Origin: Tipula vernalis
Lineage: Eukaryota > Arthropoda > Insecta > Diptera > Tipulidae
NCBI GenBank assembly: GCA_958295665.1
Contig: OY282560.1
Coordinates: 91,736,311-91,800,310, forward strand
Length of the DNA stretch: 64,000 nucleotides
Reading direction: 5' to 3'
The notes under the pieces: generated by a model
The model's input: only the letters and a program-made list of their open reading frames with translations
The model's database searches: none
What the model was told of the DNA's origin: nothing
Made by a program: the position numbers and the translations under genes
Shown here: positions 54,101-64,000 of the stretch, piece by piece
How positions within the stretch are numbered: position 1 is the first letter of the stretch
How the letters are laid out: each line of letters begins with the position of its first letter

Positions 54101-56666
54101 AAAAACTTGTGGGCTATAGCACAGTTAATTTTCAATAAAATTGAATTTTCTAAGAAATGTTTAGAAATAATCGAGCAATCAAATTGAAAATAGTCACAGC
54201 AATTACAGGTCCCGAAACCTATTGATAGAGGTATCAACCATCGTAATCGGACCATTTTAGATTTTTGCCGCCCAAAAACTTGTGGGCTATAGCACAGTTG
54301 ATTTTCAATAAAATTGAATTTTCTAAGAAATGTTTAGAAATAATCGAGCAATCAAAATGAAAATTGTCACAGCAATTACAGGTCCCGAAACCTATTGATA
54401 GAGGTATCAACCATCGTAATCGGACCATTTTAGATTTTTGCCGCCCAAAAACTTGTGGGCTATAGCAGAGTTAATTTTCAATAAAATTGAATTTTCTAAG
54501 AAATGTTTAGAAATAATCGAGCAATCAAAATGAAAATTGTCACAGCAATTACAGGTCCCGAAACCTATTGATAGAGGTATCAACCATCGTAATCGGACCA
54601 TTTTAGATTTTTGCCTCCCAAAAACTTGTGGGCTATAGCAGAGTTAATTTTCAATAAAATTGAATTTTCTAAGAAATGTTTAGAAATAATCGAGCAATCA
54701 AAATGAAAATTGTCACAGCAATTACAGGTCCCGAAACCTATTGATAGAGGTATCAACCATCGTAATCGGACCATTTTAGATTTTTGCCGCCCAAAAACTT
54801 GTGGGCTATAGCAGAGTTAATTTTCAATAAAATTGAATTTTCTAAGAAATGTTTAGAAATAATCGAGCAATCAAAATGAAAATTGTCACAGCAATTACAG
54901 GTCCCGAAACCTATTGATAGAGGTATCAACCATCGTAATCGGACCATTTTAGATTTTTGCCGCCCAAAAACTTGTGGGCTATAACACAGTTAATTTTCAA
55001 TAAAATTGAATTTTCTAAGAAATGTTTAGAAATAATCGAGCAATCAAATTGAAAATAGTCACAGCAATTACAGGTCCCGAAACCTATTGATAGAGGTATC
55101 AACCATCGTAATCGGACCATTTTAGATTTTTGCCGCCCAAAAACTTGTGGGCTATAGCACAGTTGATTTTCAATAAAATTGAATTTTCGAAGAAATGTTT
55201 AGAAATTATCGAGCAATCAAAATGAAAATTGTCACAGCAATTACAGGTCCCGAAACCTATTGATAGAGGTATCAACCATCGTAATCGGACCATTTTAGAT
55301 TTTTGCCGCCCAAAAACTTGTGGGCTATAGCAGAGTTAATTTTCAATAAAATTGAATTTTCTAAGAAATGTTTAGAAATAATCGAGCAATCAAAATGAAA
55401 ATTGTCACAGCAATTACAGGTCCCGAAACCTATTGATAGAGGTATCAACCATCGTAATCGGACCATTTTAGATTTTTGCCGCCCAAAAACTTGTGGGCTA
55501 TAGCAGAGTTAATTTTCAATAAAATTGAATTTTCTAAGAAATGTTTAGAAATAATCGAGCAATCAAAATGAAAATTGTCACAGCAATTACAGGTCCCGAA
55601 ACCTATTGATAGAGGTATCAACCATCGTAATCGGACCATTTTAGATTTTTGCCGCCCAAAAACTTGTGGGCTATAGCACAGTTGATTTTCAATAAAATTG
55701 AATTTTCGAAGAAATGTTTAGAAATTATCGAGCAATCAAAATGAAAATTGTCACAGCAATTACAGGTCCCGAAACCTATTGATAGAGGTATCAACCATCG
55801 TAATCGGACCATTTTAGATTTTTGCCGCCCAAAAACTTGTGGGCTATAGCAGAGTTAATTTTCAATAAAATTGAATTTTCTAAGAAATGTTTAGAAATAA
55901 TCGAGCAATCAAAATGAAAATTGTCACAGCAATTACAGGTCCCGAAACCTATTGATAGAGGTATCAACCATCGTAATCGGACCATTTTAGATTTTTGCCG
56001 CCCAAAAACTTGTGGGCTATAGCACAGTTAATTTTCAATAAAATTGAATTTTCGAAGAAATGTTTAGAAATAATCGAGCAATCAAAATGAAAATTGTCAC
56101 AGCAATTACAGGTCCCGAAACCTATTGATAGAGGTATCAACCATCGTAATCGGACCATTTTAGATTTTTGCCGCCCAAAAACTTGTGGGCTATAGCACAG
56201 TTGATTTTCAATAAAATTGAATTTTCTAAGAAATGTTTAGAAATAATCGAGCAATCAAAATGAAAATTGTCACAGCAATTACAGGTCCCGAAACCTATTG
56301 ATAGAGGTATCAACCATCGTAATCGGACCATTTTAGATTTTTGCCGCCCAAAAACTTGTGGGCTATAGCACAGTTAATTTTCAATAAAATTGAATTTTCG
56401 AAGAAATGTTTAGAAATAATCGAGCAATCAAAATGAAAATTGTCACAGCAATTACAGGTCCCGAAACCTATTGATAGAGGTATCAACCATCGTAATCGGA
56501 CCATTTTAGATTTTTGCCGCCCAAAAACTTGTGGGCTATAGCACAGTTGATTTTCAATAAAATTGAATTTTCTAAGAAATGTTTAGAAATAATCGAGCAA
56601 TCAAAATGAAAATTGTCACAGCAATTACAGGTCCCGAAACCTATTGATAGAGGTATCAACCATCGT
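51131..56666. repeat. Large higher-order repeat copy 1, 32 monomers (5536 bp)
   Basis: The order is M-A-A-X-E-D-A-A / E-D-E-B / A2-A-E-B / A-E-B / A-A-A-E-D-A-A / D-A-C-B plus an extra C-B pair at the end. Private markers include the X hybrid at 51650, a G to T at 52586 (AAATTTAATT) and a G to A at 54984 (ATAACAC). All recur at equivalent places in copy 2. Changes seen only in this copy are A to G at 51997 (CGTAGTCGG) and G to T at 54616 (GCCTCCC). Confidence 0.93.
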
Positions 56667-59600
56667 AATCGGACCATTTTAGATTTTTGCCGCCCAAAAA
56701 CTTGTGGGCTATAGCACAGTTGATTTTCAATAACATTGAATTTTCGAAGAAATGTTTAGAAATTATCGAGCAATCAAAATGAAAATTGTCACAGCAATTA
56801 CAGGTCCCGAAACCTATTGATAGAGGTATCAACCATCGTAATCGGACCATTTTAGATTTTTGCCGCCCAAAAACTTGTGGGCTATAGCAGAGTTAATTTT
56901 CAATAAAATTGAATTTTCTAAGAAATGTTTAGAAATAATCGAGCAATCAAAATGAAAATTGTCACAGCAATTACAGGTCCCGAAACCTATTGATAGAGGT
57001 ATCAACCATCGTAATCGGACCATTTTAGATTTTTGCCGCCCAAAAACTTGTGGGCTATAGCAGAGTTAATTTTCAATAAAATTGAATTTTCTAAGAAATG
57101 TTTAGAAATAATCGAGCAATCAAAATGAAAATTGTCACAGCAATTACAGGTCCCGAAACCTATTGATAGAGGTATCAACCATCGTAATCGGACCATTTTA
57201 GATTTTTGCCGCCCAAAAACTTGTGGGCTATAGCAGAGTTAATTTTCAATAAAATTGAATTTTCTAAGAAATGTTTAGAAATAATCGAGCAATCAAATTG
57301 AAAATAGTCACAGCAATTACAGGTCCCGAAACCTATTGATAGAGGTATCAACCATCGTAATCGGACCATTTTAGATTTTTGCCGCCCAAAAACTTGTGGG
57401 CTATAGCACAGTTAATTTTCAATAAAATTGAATTTTCTAAGAAATGTTTAGAAATAATCGAGCAATCAAATTGAAAATAGTCACAGCAATTACAGGTCCC
57501 GAAACCTATTGATAGAGGTATCAACCATCGTAATCGGACCATTTTAGATTTTTGCCGCCCAAAAACTTGTGGGCTATAGCACAGTTGATTTTCAATAAAA
57601 TTGAATTTTCGAAGAAATGTTTAGAAATTATCGAGCAATCAAAATGAAAATTGTCACAGCAATTACAGGTCCCGAAACCTATTGATAGAGGTATCAACCA
57701 TCGTAATCGGACCATTTTAGATTTTTGCCGCCCAAAAACTTGTGGGCTATAGCAGAGTTAATTTTCAATAAAATTGAATTTTCTAAGAAATGTTTAGAAA
57801 TAATCGAGCAATCAAAATGAAAATTGTCACAGCAATTACAGGTCCCGAAACCTATTGATAGAGGTATCAACCATCGTAATCGGACCATTTTAGATTTTTG
57901 CCGCCCAAAAACTTGTGGGCTATAGCAGAGTTAATTTTCAATAAAATTGAATTTTCTAAGAAATGTTTAGAAATAATCGAGCAATCAAAATGAAAATTGT
58001 CACAGCAATTACAGGTCCCGAAACCTATTGATAGAGGTATCAACCATCGTAATCGGACCATTTTAGATTTTTGCCGCCCAAAAACTTGTGGGCTATAGCA
58101 CAGTTAATTTTCAATAAAATTTAATTTTCTAAGAAATGTTTAGAAATAATCGAGCAATCAAATTGAAAATAGTCACAGCAATTACAGGTCCCGAAACCTA
58201 TTGATAGAGGTATCAACCATCGTAATCGGACCATTTTAGATTTTTGCCGCCCAAAAACTTGTGGGCTATAGCACAGTTGATTTTCAATAAAATTGAATTT
58301 TCGAAGAAATGTTTAGAAATTATCGAGCAATCAAAATGAAAATTGTCACAGCAATTACAGGTCCCGAAACCTATTGATAGAGGTATCAACCATCGTAATC
58401 GGACCATTTTAGATTTTTGCCGCCCAAAAACTTGTGGGCTATAGCACAGTTAATTTTCAATAAAATTGAATTTTCTAAGAAATGTTTAGAAATAATCGAG
58501 CAATCAAATTGAAAATAGTCACAGCAATTACAGGTCCCGAAACCTATTGATAGAGGTATCAACCATCGTAATCGGACCATTTTAGATTTTTGCCGCCCAA
58601 AAACTTGTGGGCTATAGCACAGTTGATTTTCAATAAAATTGAATTTTCTAAGAAATGTTTAGAAATAATCGAGCAATCAAAATGAAAATTGTCACAGCAA
58701 TTACAGGTCCCGAAACCTATTGATAGAGGTATCAACCATCGTAATCGGACCATTTTAGATTTTTGCCGCCCAAAAACTTGTGGGCTATAGCAGAGTTAAT
58801 TTTCAATAAAATTGAATTTTCTAAGAAATGTTTAGAAATTATCGAGCAATCAAAATGAAAATTGTCACAGCAATTACAGGTCCCGAAACCTATTGATAGA
58901 GGTATCAACCATCGTAATCGGACCATTTTAGATTTTTGCCGCCCAAAAAACTTGTGGGCTATAGCAGAGTTAATTTTCAATAAAATTGAATTTTCTAAGA
59001 AATGTTTAGAAATAATCGAGCAATCAAAATGAAAATTGTCACAGCAATTACAGGTCCCGAAACCTATTGATAGAGGTATCAACCATCGTAATCGGACCAT
59101 TTTAGATTTTTGCCGCCCAAAAACTTGTGGGCTATAGCACAGTTAATTTTCAATAAAATTGAATTTTCTAAGAAATGTTTAGAAATAATCGAGCAATCAA
59201 ATTGAAAATAGTCACAGCAATTACAGGTCCCGAAACCTATTGATAGAGGTATCAACCATCGTAATCGGACCATTTTAGATTTTTGCCGCCCAAAAACTTG
59301 TGGGCTATAGCACAGTTGATTTTCAATAAAATTGAATTTTCTAAGAAATGTTTAGAAATAATCGAGCAATCAAAATGAAAATTGTCACAGCAATTACAGG
59401 TCCCGAAACCTATTGATAGAGGTATCAACCATCGTAATCGGACCATTTTAGATTTTTGCCGCCCAAAAACTTGTGGGCTATAGCAGAGTTAATTTTCAAT
59501 AAAATTGAATTTTCTAAGAAATGTTTAGAAATAATCGAGCAATCAAAATGAAAATTGTCACAGCAATTACAGGTCCCGAAACCTATTGATAGAGGTATCA

Positions 59601-61857
59601 ACCATCGTAATCGGACCATTTTAGATTTTTGCCGCCCAAAAACTTGTGGGCTATAGCACAGTTAATTTTCAATAAAATTGAATTTTCTAAGAAATGTTTA
59701 GAAATAATCGAGCAATCAAATTGAAAATAGTCACAGCAATTACAGGTCCCGAAACCTATTGATAGAGGTATCAACCATCGTAATCGGACCATTTTAGATT
59801 TTTGCCGCCCAAAAACTTGTGGGCTATAGCACAGTTGATTTTCAATAAAATTGAATTTTCTAAGAAATGTTTAGAAATAATCGAGCAATCAAAATGAAAA
59901 TTGTCACAGCAATTACAGGTCCCGAAACCTATTGATAGAGGTATCAACCATCGTAATCGGACCATTTTAGATTTTTGCCGCCCAAAAACTTGTGGGCTAT
60001 AGCAGAGTTAATTTTCAATAAAATTGAATTTTCTAAGAAATGTTTAGAAATAATCGAGCAATCAAAATGAAAATTGTCACAGCAATTACAGGTCCCGAAA
60101 CCTATTGATAGAGGTATCAACCATCGTAATCGGACCATTTTAGATTTTTGCCGCCCAAAAACTTGTGGGCTATAGCAGAGTTAATTTTCAATAAAATTGA
60201 ATTTTCTAAGAAATGTTTAGAAATAATCGAGCAATCAAAATGAAAATTGTCACAGCAATTACAGGTCCCGAAACCTATTGATAGAGGTATCAACCATCGT
60301 AATCGGACCATTTTAGATTTTTGCCGCCCAAAAACTTGTGGGCTATAGCAGAGTTAATTTTCAATAAAATTGAATTTTCTAAGAAATGTTTAGAAATAAT
60401 CGAGCAATCAAAATGAAAATTGTCACAGCAATTACAGGTCCCGAAACCTATTGATAGAGGTATCAACCATCGTAATCGGACCATTTTAGATTTTTGCCGC
60501 CCAAAAACTTGTGGGCTATAACACAGTTAATTTTCAATAAAATTGAATTTTCTAAGAAATGTTTAGAAATAATCGAGCAATCAAATTGAAAATAGTCACA
60601 GCAATTACAGGTCCCGAAACCTATTGATAGAGGTATCAACCATCGTAATCGGACCATTTTAGATTTTTGCCGCCCAAAAACTTGTGGGCTATAGCACAGT
60701 TGATTTTCAATAAAATTGAATTTTCGAAGAAATGTTTAGAAATTATCGAGCAATCAAAATGAAAATTGTCACAGCAATTACAGGTCCCGAAACCTATTGA
60801 TAGAGGTATCAACCATCGTAATCGGACCATTTTAGATTTTTGCCGCCCAAAAACTTGTGGGCTATAGCAGAGTTAATTTTCAATAAAATTGAATTTTCTA
60901 AGAAATGTTTAGAAATAATCGAGCAATCAAAATGAAAATTGTCACAGCAATTACAGGTCCCGAAACCTATTGATAGAGGTATCAACCATCGTAATCGGAC
61001 CATTTTAGATTTTTGCCGCCCAAAAACTTGTGGGCTATAGCAGAGTTAATTTTCAATAAAATTGAATTTTCTAAGAAATGTTTAGAAATAATCGAGCAAT
61101 CAAAATGAAAATTGTCACAGCAATTACAGGTCCCGAAACCTATTGATAGAGGTATCAACCATCGTAATCGGACCATTTTAGATTTTTGCCGCCCAAAAAC
61201 TTGTGGGCTATAGCACAGTTGATTTTCAATAAAATTGAATTTTCGAAGAAATGTTTAGAAATTATCGAGCAATCAAAATGAAAATTGTCACAGCAATTAC
61301 AGGTCCCGAAACCTATTGATAGAGGTATCAACCATCGTAATCGGACCATTTTAGATTTTTGCCGCCCAAAAACTTGTGGGCTATAGCAGAGTTAATTTTC
61401 AATAAAATTGAATTTTCTAAGAAATGTTTAGAAATAATCGAGCAATCAAAATGAAAATTGTCACAGCAATTACAGGTCCCGAAACCTATTGATAGAGGTA
61501 TCAACCATCGTAATCGGACCATTTTAGATTTTTGCCGCCCAAAAACTTGTGGGCTATAGCACAGTTAATTTTCAATAAAATTGAATTTTCGAAGAAATGT
61601 TTAGAAATAATCGAGCAATCAAAATGAAAATTGTCACAGCAATTACAGGTCCCGAAACCTATTGATAGAGGTATCAACCATCGTAATCGGACCATTTTAG
61701 ATTTTTGCCGCCCAAAAACTTGTGGGCTATAGCACAGTTGATTTTCAATAAAATTGAATTTTCTAAGAAATGTTTAGAAATAATCGAGCAATCAAAATGA
61801 AAATTGTCACAGCAATTACAGGTCCCGAAACCTATTGATAGAGGTATCAACCATCGT
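56667..61857. repeat. Large higher-order repeat copy 2, 30 monomers (5191 bp)
   Basis: This copy repeats the unit order of 51131-56666 monomer for monomer, apart from lacking one terminal C-B dimer (346 bp). Its markers are X at 57186, G to T at 58122 and G to A at 60521, matching copy 1 at an offset of 5536-5537 bp. It has one extra A in the A run at about 58945-58950. With so few differences over more than 5 kb, the duplication must be very recent, or the copies are still being homogenised. Confidence 0.93.
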
Positions 61858-64000
61858 AATCGGACCATTTTAGATTTTTGCCGCCCAAAAACTTGTGGGC
61901 TATAGCACAGTTGATTTTCAATAACATTGAATTTTCGAAGAAATGTTTAGAAATTATCGAGCAATCAAAATGAAAATTGTCACAGCAATTACAGGTCCCG
62001 AAACCTATTGATAGAGGTATCAACCATCGTAATCGGACCATTTTAGATTTTTGCCGCCAAAAACTTGTGGGCTATAGCAGAGTTAATTTTCAATAAAATT
62101 GAATTTTCTAAGAAATGTTTAGAAATAATCGAGCAATCAAAATGAAAATTGTCACAGCAATTACAGGTCCCGAAACCTATTGATAGAGGTATCAACCATC
62201 GTAATCGGACCATTTTAGATTTTTGCCGCCCAAAAACTTGTGGGCTATAGCAGAGTTAATTTTCAATAAAATTGAATTTTCTAAGAAATGTTTAGAAATA
62301 ATCGAGCAATCAAAATGAAAATTGTCACAGCAATTACAGGTCCCGAAACCTATTGATAGAGGTATCAACCATCGTAATCGGACCATTTTAGATTTTTGCC
62401 GCCCAAAAACTTGTGGGCTATAGCACAGTTAATTTTCAATAAAATTGAATTTTCTAAGAAATGTTTAGAAATAATCGAGCAATCAAATTGAAAATAGTCA
62501 CAGCAATTACAGGTCCCGAAACCTATTGATAGAGGTATCAACCATCGTAATCGGACCATTTTAGATTTTTGCCGCCCAAAAACTTGTGGGCTATAGCAGA
62601 GTTAATTTTCAATAAAATTGAATTTTCTAAGAAATGTTTAGAAATAATCGAGCAATCAAAATGAAAATTGTCACAGCAATTACAGGTCCCGAAACCTATT
62701 GATAGAGGTATCAACCATCGTAATCGGACCATTTTAGATTTTTGCCGCCCAAAAACTTGTGGGCTATAGCAGAGTTAATTTTCAATAAAATTGAATTTTC
62801 TAAGAAATGTTTAGAAATAATCGAGCAATCAAAATGAAAATTGTCACAGCAATTACAGGTCCCGAAACCTATTGATAGAGGTATCAACCATCGTAATCGG
62901 ACCATTTTAGATTTTTGCCGCCCAAAAACTTGTGGGCTATAGCACAGTTAATTTTCAATAAAATTGAATTTTCTAAGAAATGTTTAGAAATAATCGAGCA
63001 ATCAAAATGAAAATTGTCACAGCAATTACAGGTCCCGAAACCTATTGATAGAGGTATCAACCATCGTAATCGGACCATTTTAGATTTTTGCCGCCCCAAA
63101 AACTTGTGGGCTATAGCAGAGTTAATTTTCAATAAAATTGAATTTTCTAAGAAATGTTTAGAAATAATCGAGCAATCAAAATGAAAATTGTCACAGCAAT
63201 TACAGGTCCCGAAACCTATTGATAGAGGTATCAACCATCGTAATCGGACCATTTTAGATTTTTGCCGCCCAAAAACTTGTGGGCTATAGCAGAGTTAATT
63301 TTCAATAAAATTGAATTTTCTAAGAAATGTTTAGAAATTATCGAGCAATCAAAATGAAAATTGTCACAGCAATTACAGGTCCCGAAACCTATTGATAGAG
63401 GTATCAACCATCGTAATCGGACCATTTTAGATTTTTGCCGCCCAAAAACTTGTGGGCTATAGCAGAGTTAATTTTCAATAAAATTGAATTTTCTAAGAAA
63501 TGTTTAGAAATAATCGAGCAATCAAAATGAAAATTGTCACAGCAATTACAGGTCCCGAAACCTATTGATAGAGGTATCAACCATCGTAATCGGACCATTT
63601 TAGATTTTTGCCGCCCAAAAACTTGTGGGCTATAGCACAGTTAATTTTCAATAAAATTGAATTTTCGAAGAAATGTTTAGAAATAATCGAGCAATCAAAA
63701 TGAAAATTGTCACAGCAATTACAGGTCCCGAAACCTATTGATAGAGGTATCAACCATCGTAATCGGACCATTTTAGATTTTTGCCGCCCAAAAACTTGTG
63801 GGCTATAGCACAGTTGATTTTCAATAAAATTGAATTTTCTAAGAAATGTTTAGAAATAATCGAGCAATCAAAATGAAAATTGTCACAGCAATTACAGGTC
63901 CCGAAACCTATTGATAGAGGTATCAACCATCGTAATCGGACCATTTTAGATTTTTGCCGCCCAAAAACTTGTGGGCTATAGCACAGTTGATTTTCAATAA
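61858..64000. repeat. Start of a second super-repeat copy, cut by the window end
   Basis: From 61858 the order M-A-A-E-A-A-Z-A-A2-A-C-B repeats the block at 48882-51130, lacking one D unit. The offset of 12976 bp is 75 monomers plus 1 bp. The last 67 bp (63934-64000) start a unit with 51C and 56G, as required if the next unit is M, D or B. The window ends at monomer position 67, one base before the site (68) that separates M from the others. Confidence 0.75.
63415..63587. other. Representative A monomer showing five short inverted repeats
   Basis: Within this one unit the dyads are: GCCCA/TGGGC at 63440-63457 (8-nt loop); TTCAAT/ATTGAA at 63474-63488 (3-nt loop); TTTCT/AGAAA at 63490-63500 (1-nt centre); AATTG/CAATT at 63532-63547 (6-nt loop); and TTGATA/TATCAA at 63565-63580 (4-nt loop). 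The same dyads occur at the same monomer positions throughout, except where a haplotype site falls in an arm. Short A and T runs are also frequent, so the DNA may be bent. Enrichment in dyads has been reported for centromeric satellites that lack a CENP-B box; applying that here is inference. Confidence 0.8.

Larger units (their letters stand above)
29686..62030. repeat. Recurrent 865-bp pentamer D-A-C-B-M (eight occurrences)
   Basis: The five-unit order D-A-C-B-M is found at 29686-30550, 34184-35048, 36433-37297, 40758-41622, 42488-43352, 44735-45595, 48190-49054 and 61166-62030. A ninth version at 55629 has an extra C-B pair before M. The order is conserved although intervals between occurrences vary from 1.7 to 13 kb, so the pentamer behaves as a cassette inside larger repeats rather than as a uniform period. 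In the occurrence at 44735 the M unit has a 4-bp deletion at about 45511. Confidence 0.88.
1..64000. repeat. Tandem satellite array, 173-bp monomer, 370 complete copies plus a 67-bp partial
   Basis: The same unit recurs every 173 bp from the first to the last base, always in one orientation. Using AATCGGACC as the unit start, boundaries fall at 1, 174, 348, 520, 694, 867, 1040, 1214 and so on to 63761, with a partial unit at 63934-64000. The length excess and deficit of every irregular unit I found sums to -77 bp, which accounts exactly for 370 units in 63933 bp. Most neighbours differ at only a few diagnostic sites: 38, 48, 51, 56, 68, 80, 98, 113, 121 and 137. The unit length is close to a nucleosome plus short linker, as in many centromeric satellites. 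I do not recognise the family. No unique sequence interrupts the array and neither edge is visible. Confidence 0.99.

Noticed and set aside
1203..63944. A 64-codon minus-strand open frame in nearly every monomer, each overlapping the next by about 22 bp
   Set aside because: Because 173 is not a multiple of 3, neighbouring frames are shifted and overlapping, as expected from any open stretch copied hundreds of times. Haplotype sites change residues as freely as silent positions, some units carry stops or lost starts (25391, 52586, 58122), and I see no promoter or recognisable domain. Uniformity is explained by satellite homogenisation.
1..64000. CRISPR array
   Set aside because: The repeats are 173 bp and directly abut. 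There are no unique spacers, no leader and no cas genes.
1..64000. CENP-B box in the monomer
   Set aside because: I looked on both strands for the conserved core pattern (TTCG, then A, then CGGG at fixed spacing). The nearest stretch, around CCCGAAACC at monomer positions 140-148, lacks the required spacing and bases.
1..64000. Primate alpha satellite, on the basis of the similar unit length
   Set aside because: Length near 171 bp is common to many unrelated satellites. The monomer shows no resemblance I can recognise to the alpha-satellite consensus. A database search would settle this.
1..64000. Transposable element, rRNA, tRNA or telomeric repeat within the array
   Set aside because: Every base falls inside the 173-bp register once the listed indels are counted, leaving no room for an insertion. 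No target-site duplications, terminal repeats or telomere-type hexamers are present.

Overview
The whole window is one uninterrupted tandem satellite array. Its monomer is 173 bp and about 33-34% G+C by hand count of the consensus. All copies are head to tail in one orientation. Taking the monomer to start at the A of AATCGGACC (position 1 of the window), I count 370 complete monomers, the last ending at 63933, plus 67 bp of a 371st. The count closes exactly: 370 x 173 minus a net 77 bp of listed indels equals 63933. I see no unique sequence, gene, RNA gene, transposon or array edge. The source is almost certainly a eukaryotic chromosome (centromeric, pericentromeric or other heterochromatin). 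I do not recognise the family and cannot name the organism.

Monomers fall into a few haplotypes, defined here by monomer position. A = 51G,56A,80T,98A. A2 = A with 98T. B = 51C,56G,80T,98A. B2 = B with 98T. C = 51C,56A,80G,98A. D = 51C,56G,80G,98T. M = D plus 68C. E = 51C,56A,113T,121A. Z = 51C,56A,80T,98A without the E changes. P = B with 38T. H = 48C,51G,137A. I = 48A,57T,96C,97G. J = 113T,127G,156T. X = A/E hybrid (51G with 113T,121A). These letters are labels, not bases or residues.

Layout: 1-1732 is the most diverged part, with private variants and frequent 1-bp indels. About 1.9-17 kb is dominated by A, B, B2 and P, with short duplications of 4 to 8 monomers. About 17-26 kb is transitional and holds three 148-bp deleted monomers. 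From 26 kb to the end, A, C, D, E and M are arranged in nested higher-order repeats: a recurrent 5-mer D-A-C-B-M, a 6-mer, an 8-mer, 9-mer and 13-mer, a 5.2-5.5 kb 30/32-mer duplicated in tandem with almost no differences, and an apparent 12.98-kb super-period that starts again at 61858.

Nothing here looks like a protein-coding system. A 64-codon minus-strand frame is open in nearly every monomer, but it is best explained as a by-product of homogenisation. The features of interest are the higher-order architecture, visible unequal-crossover junctions, and a monomer unusually rich in short dyad symmetries. That richness fits, but does not prove, a centromeric role.
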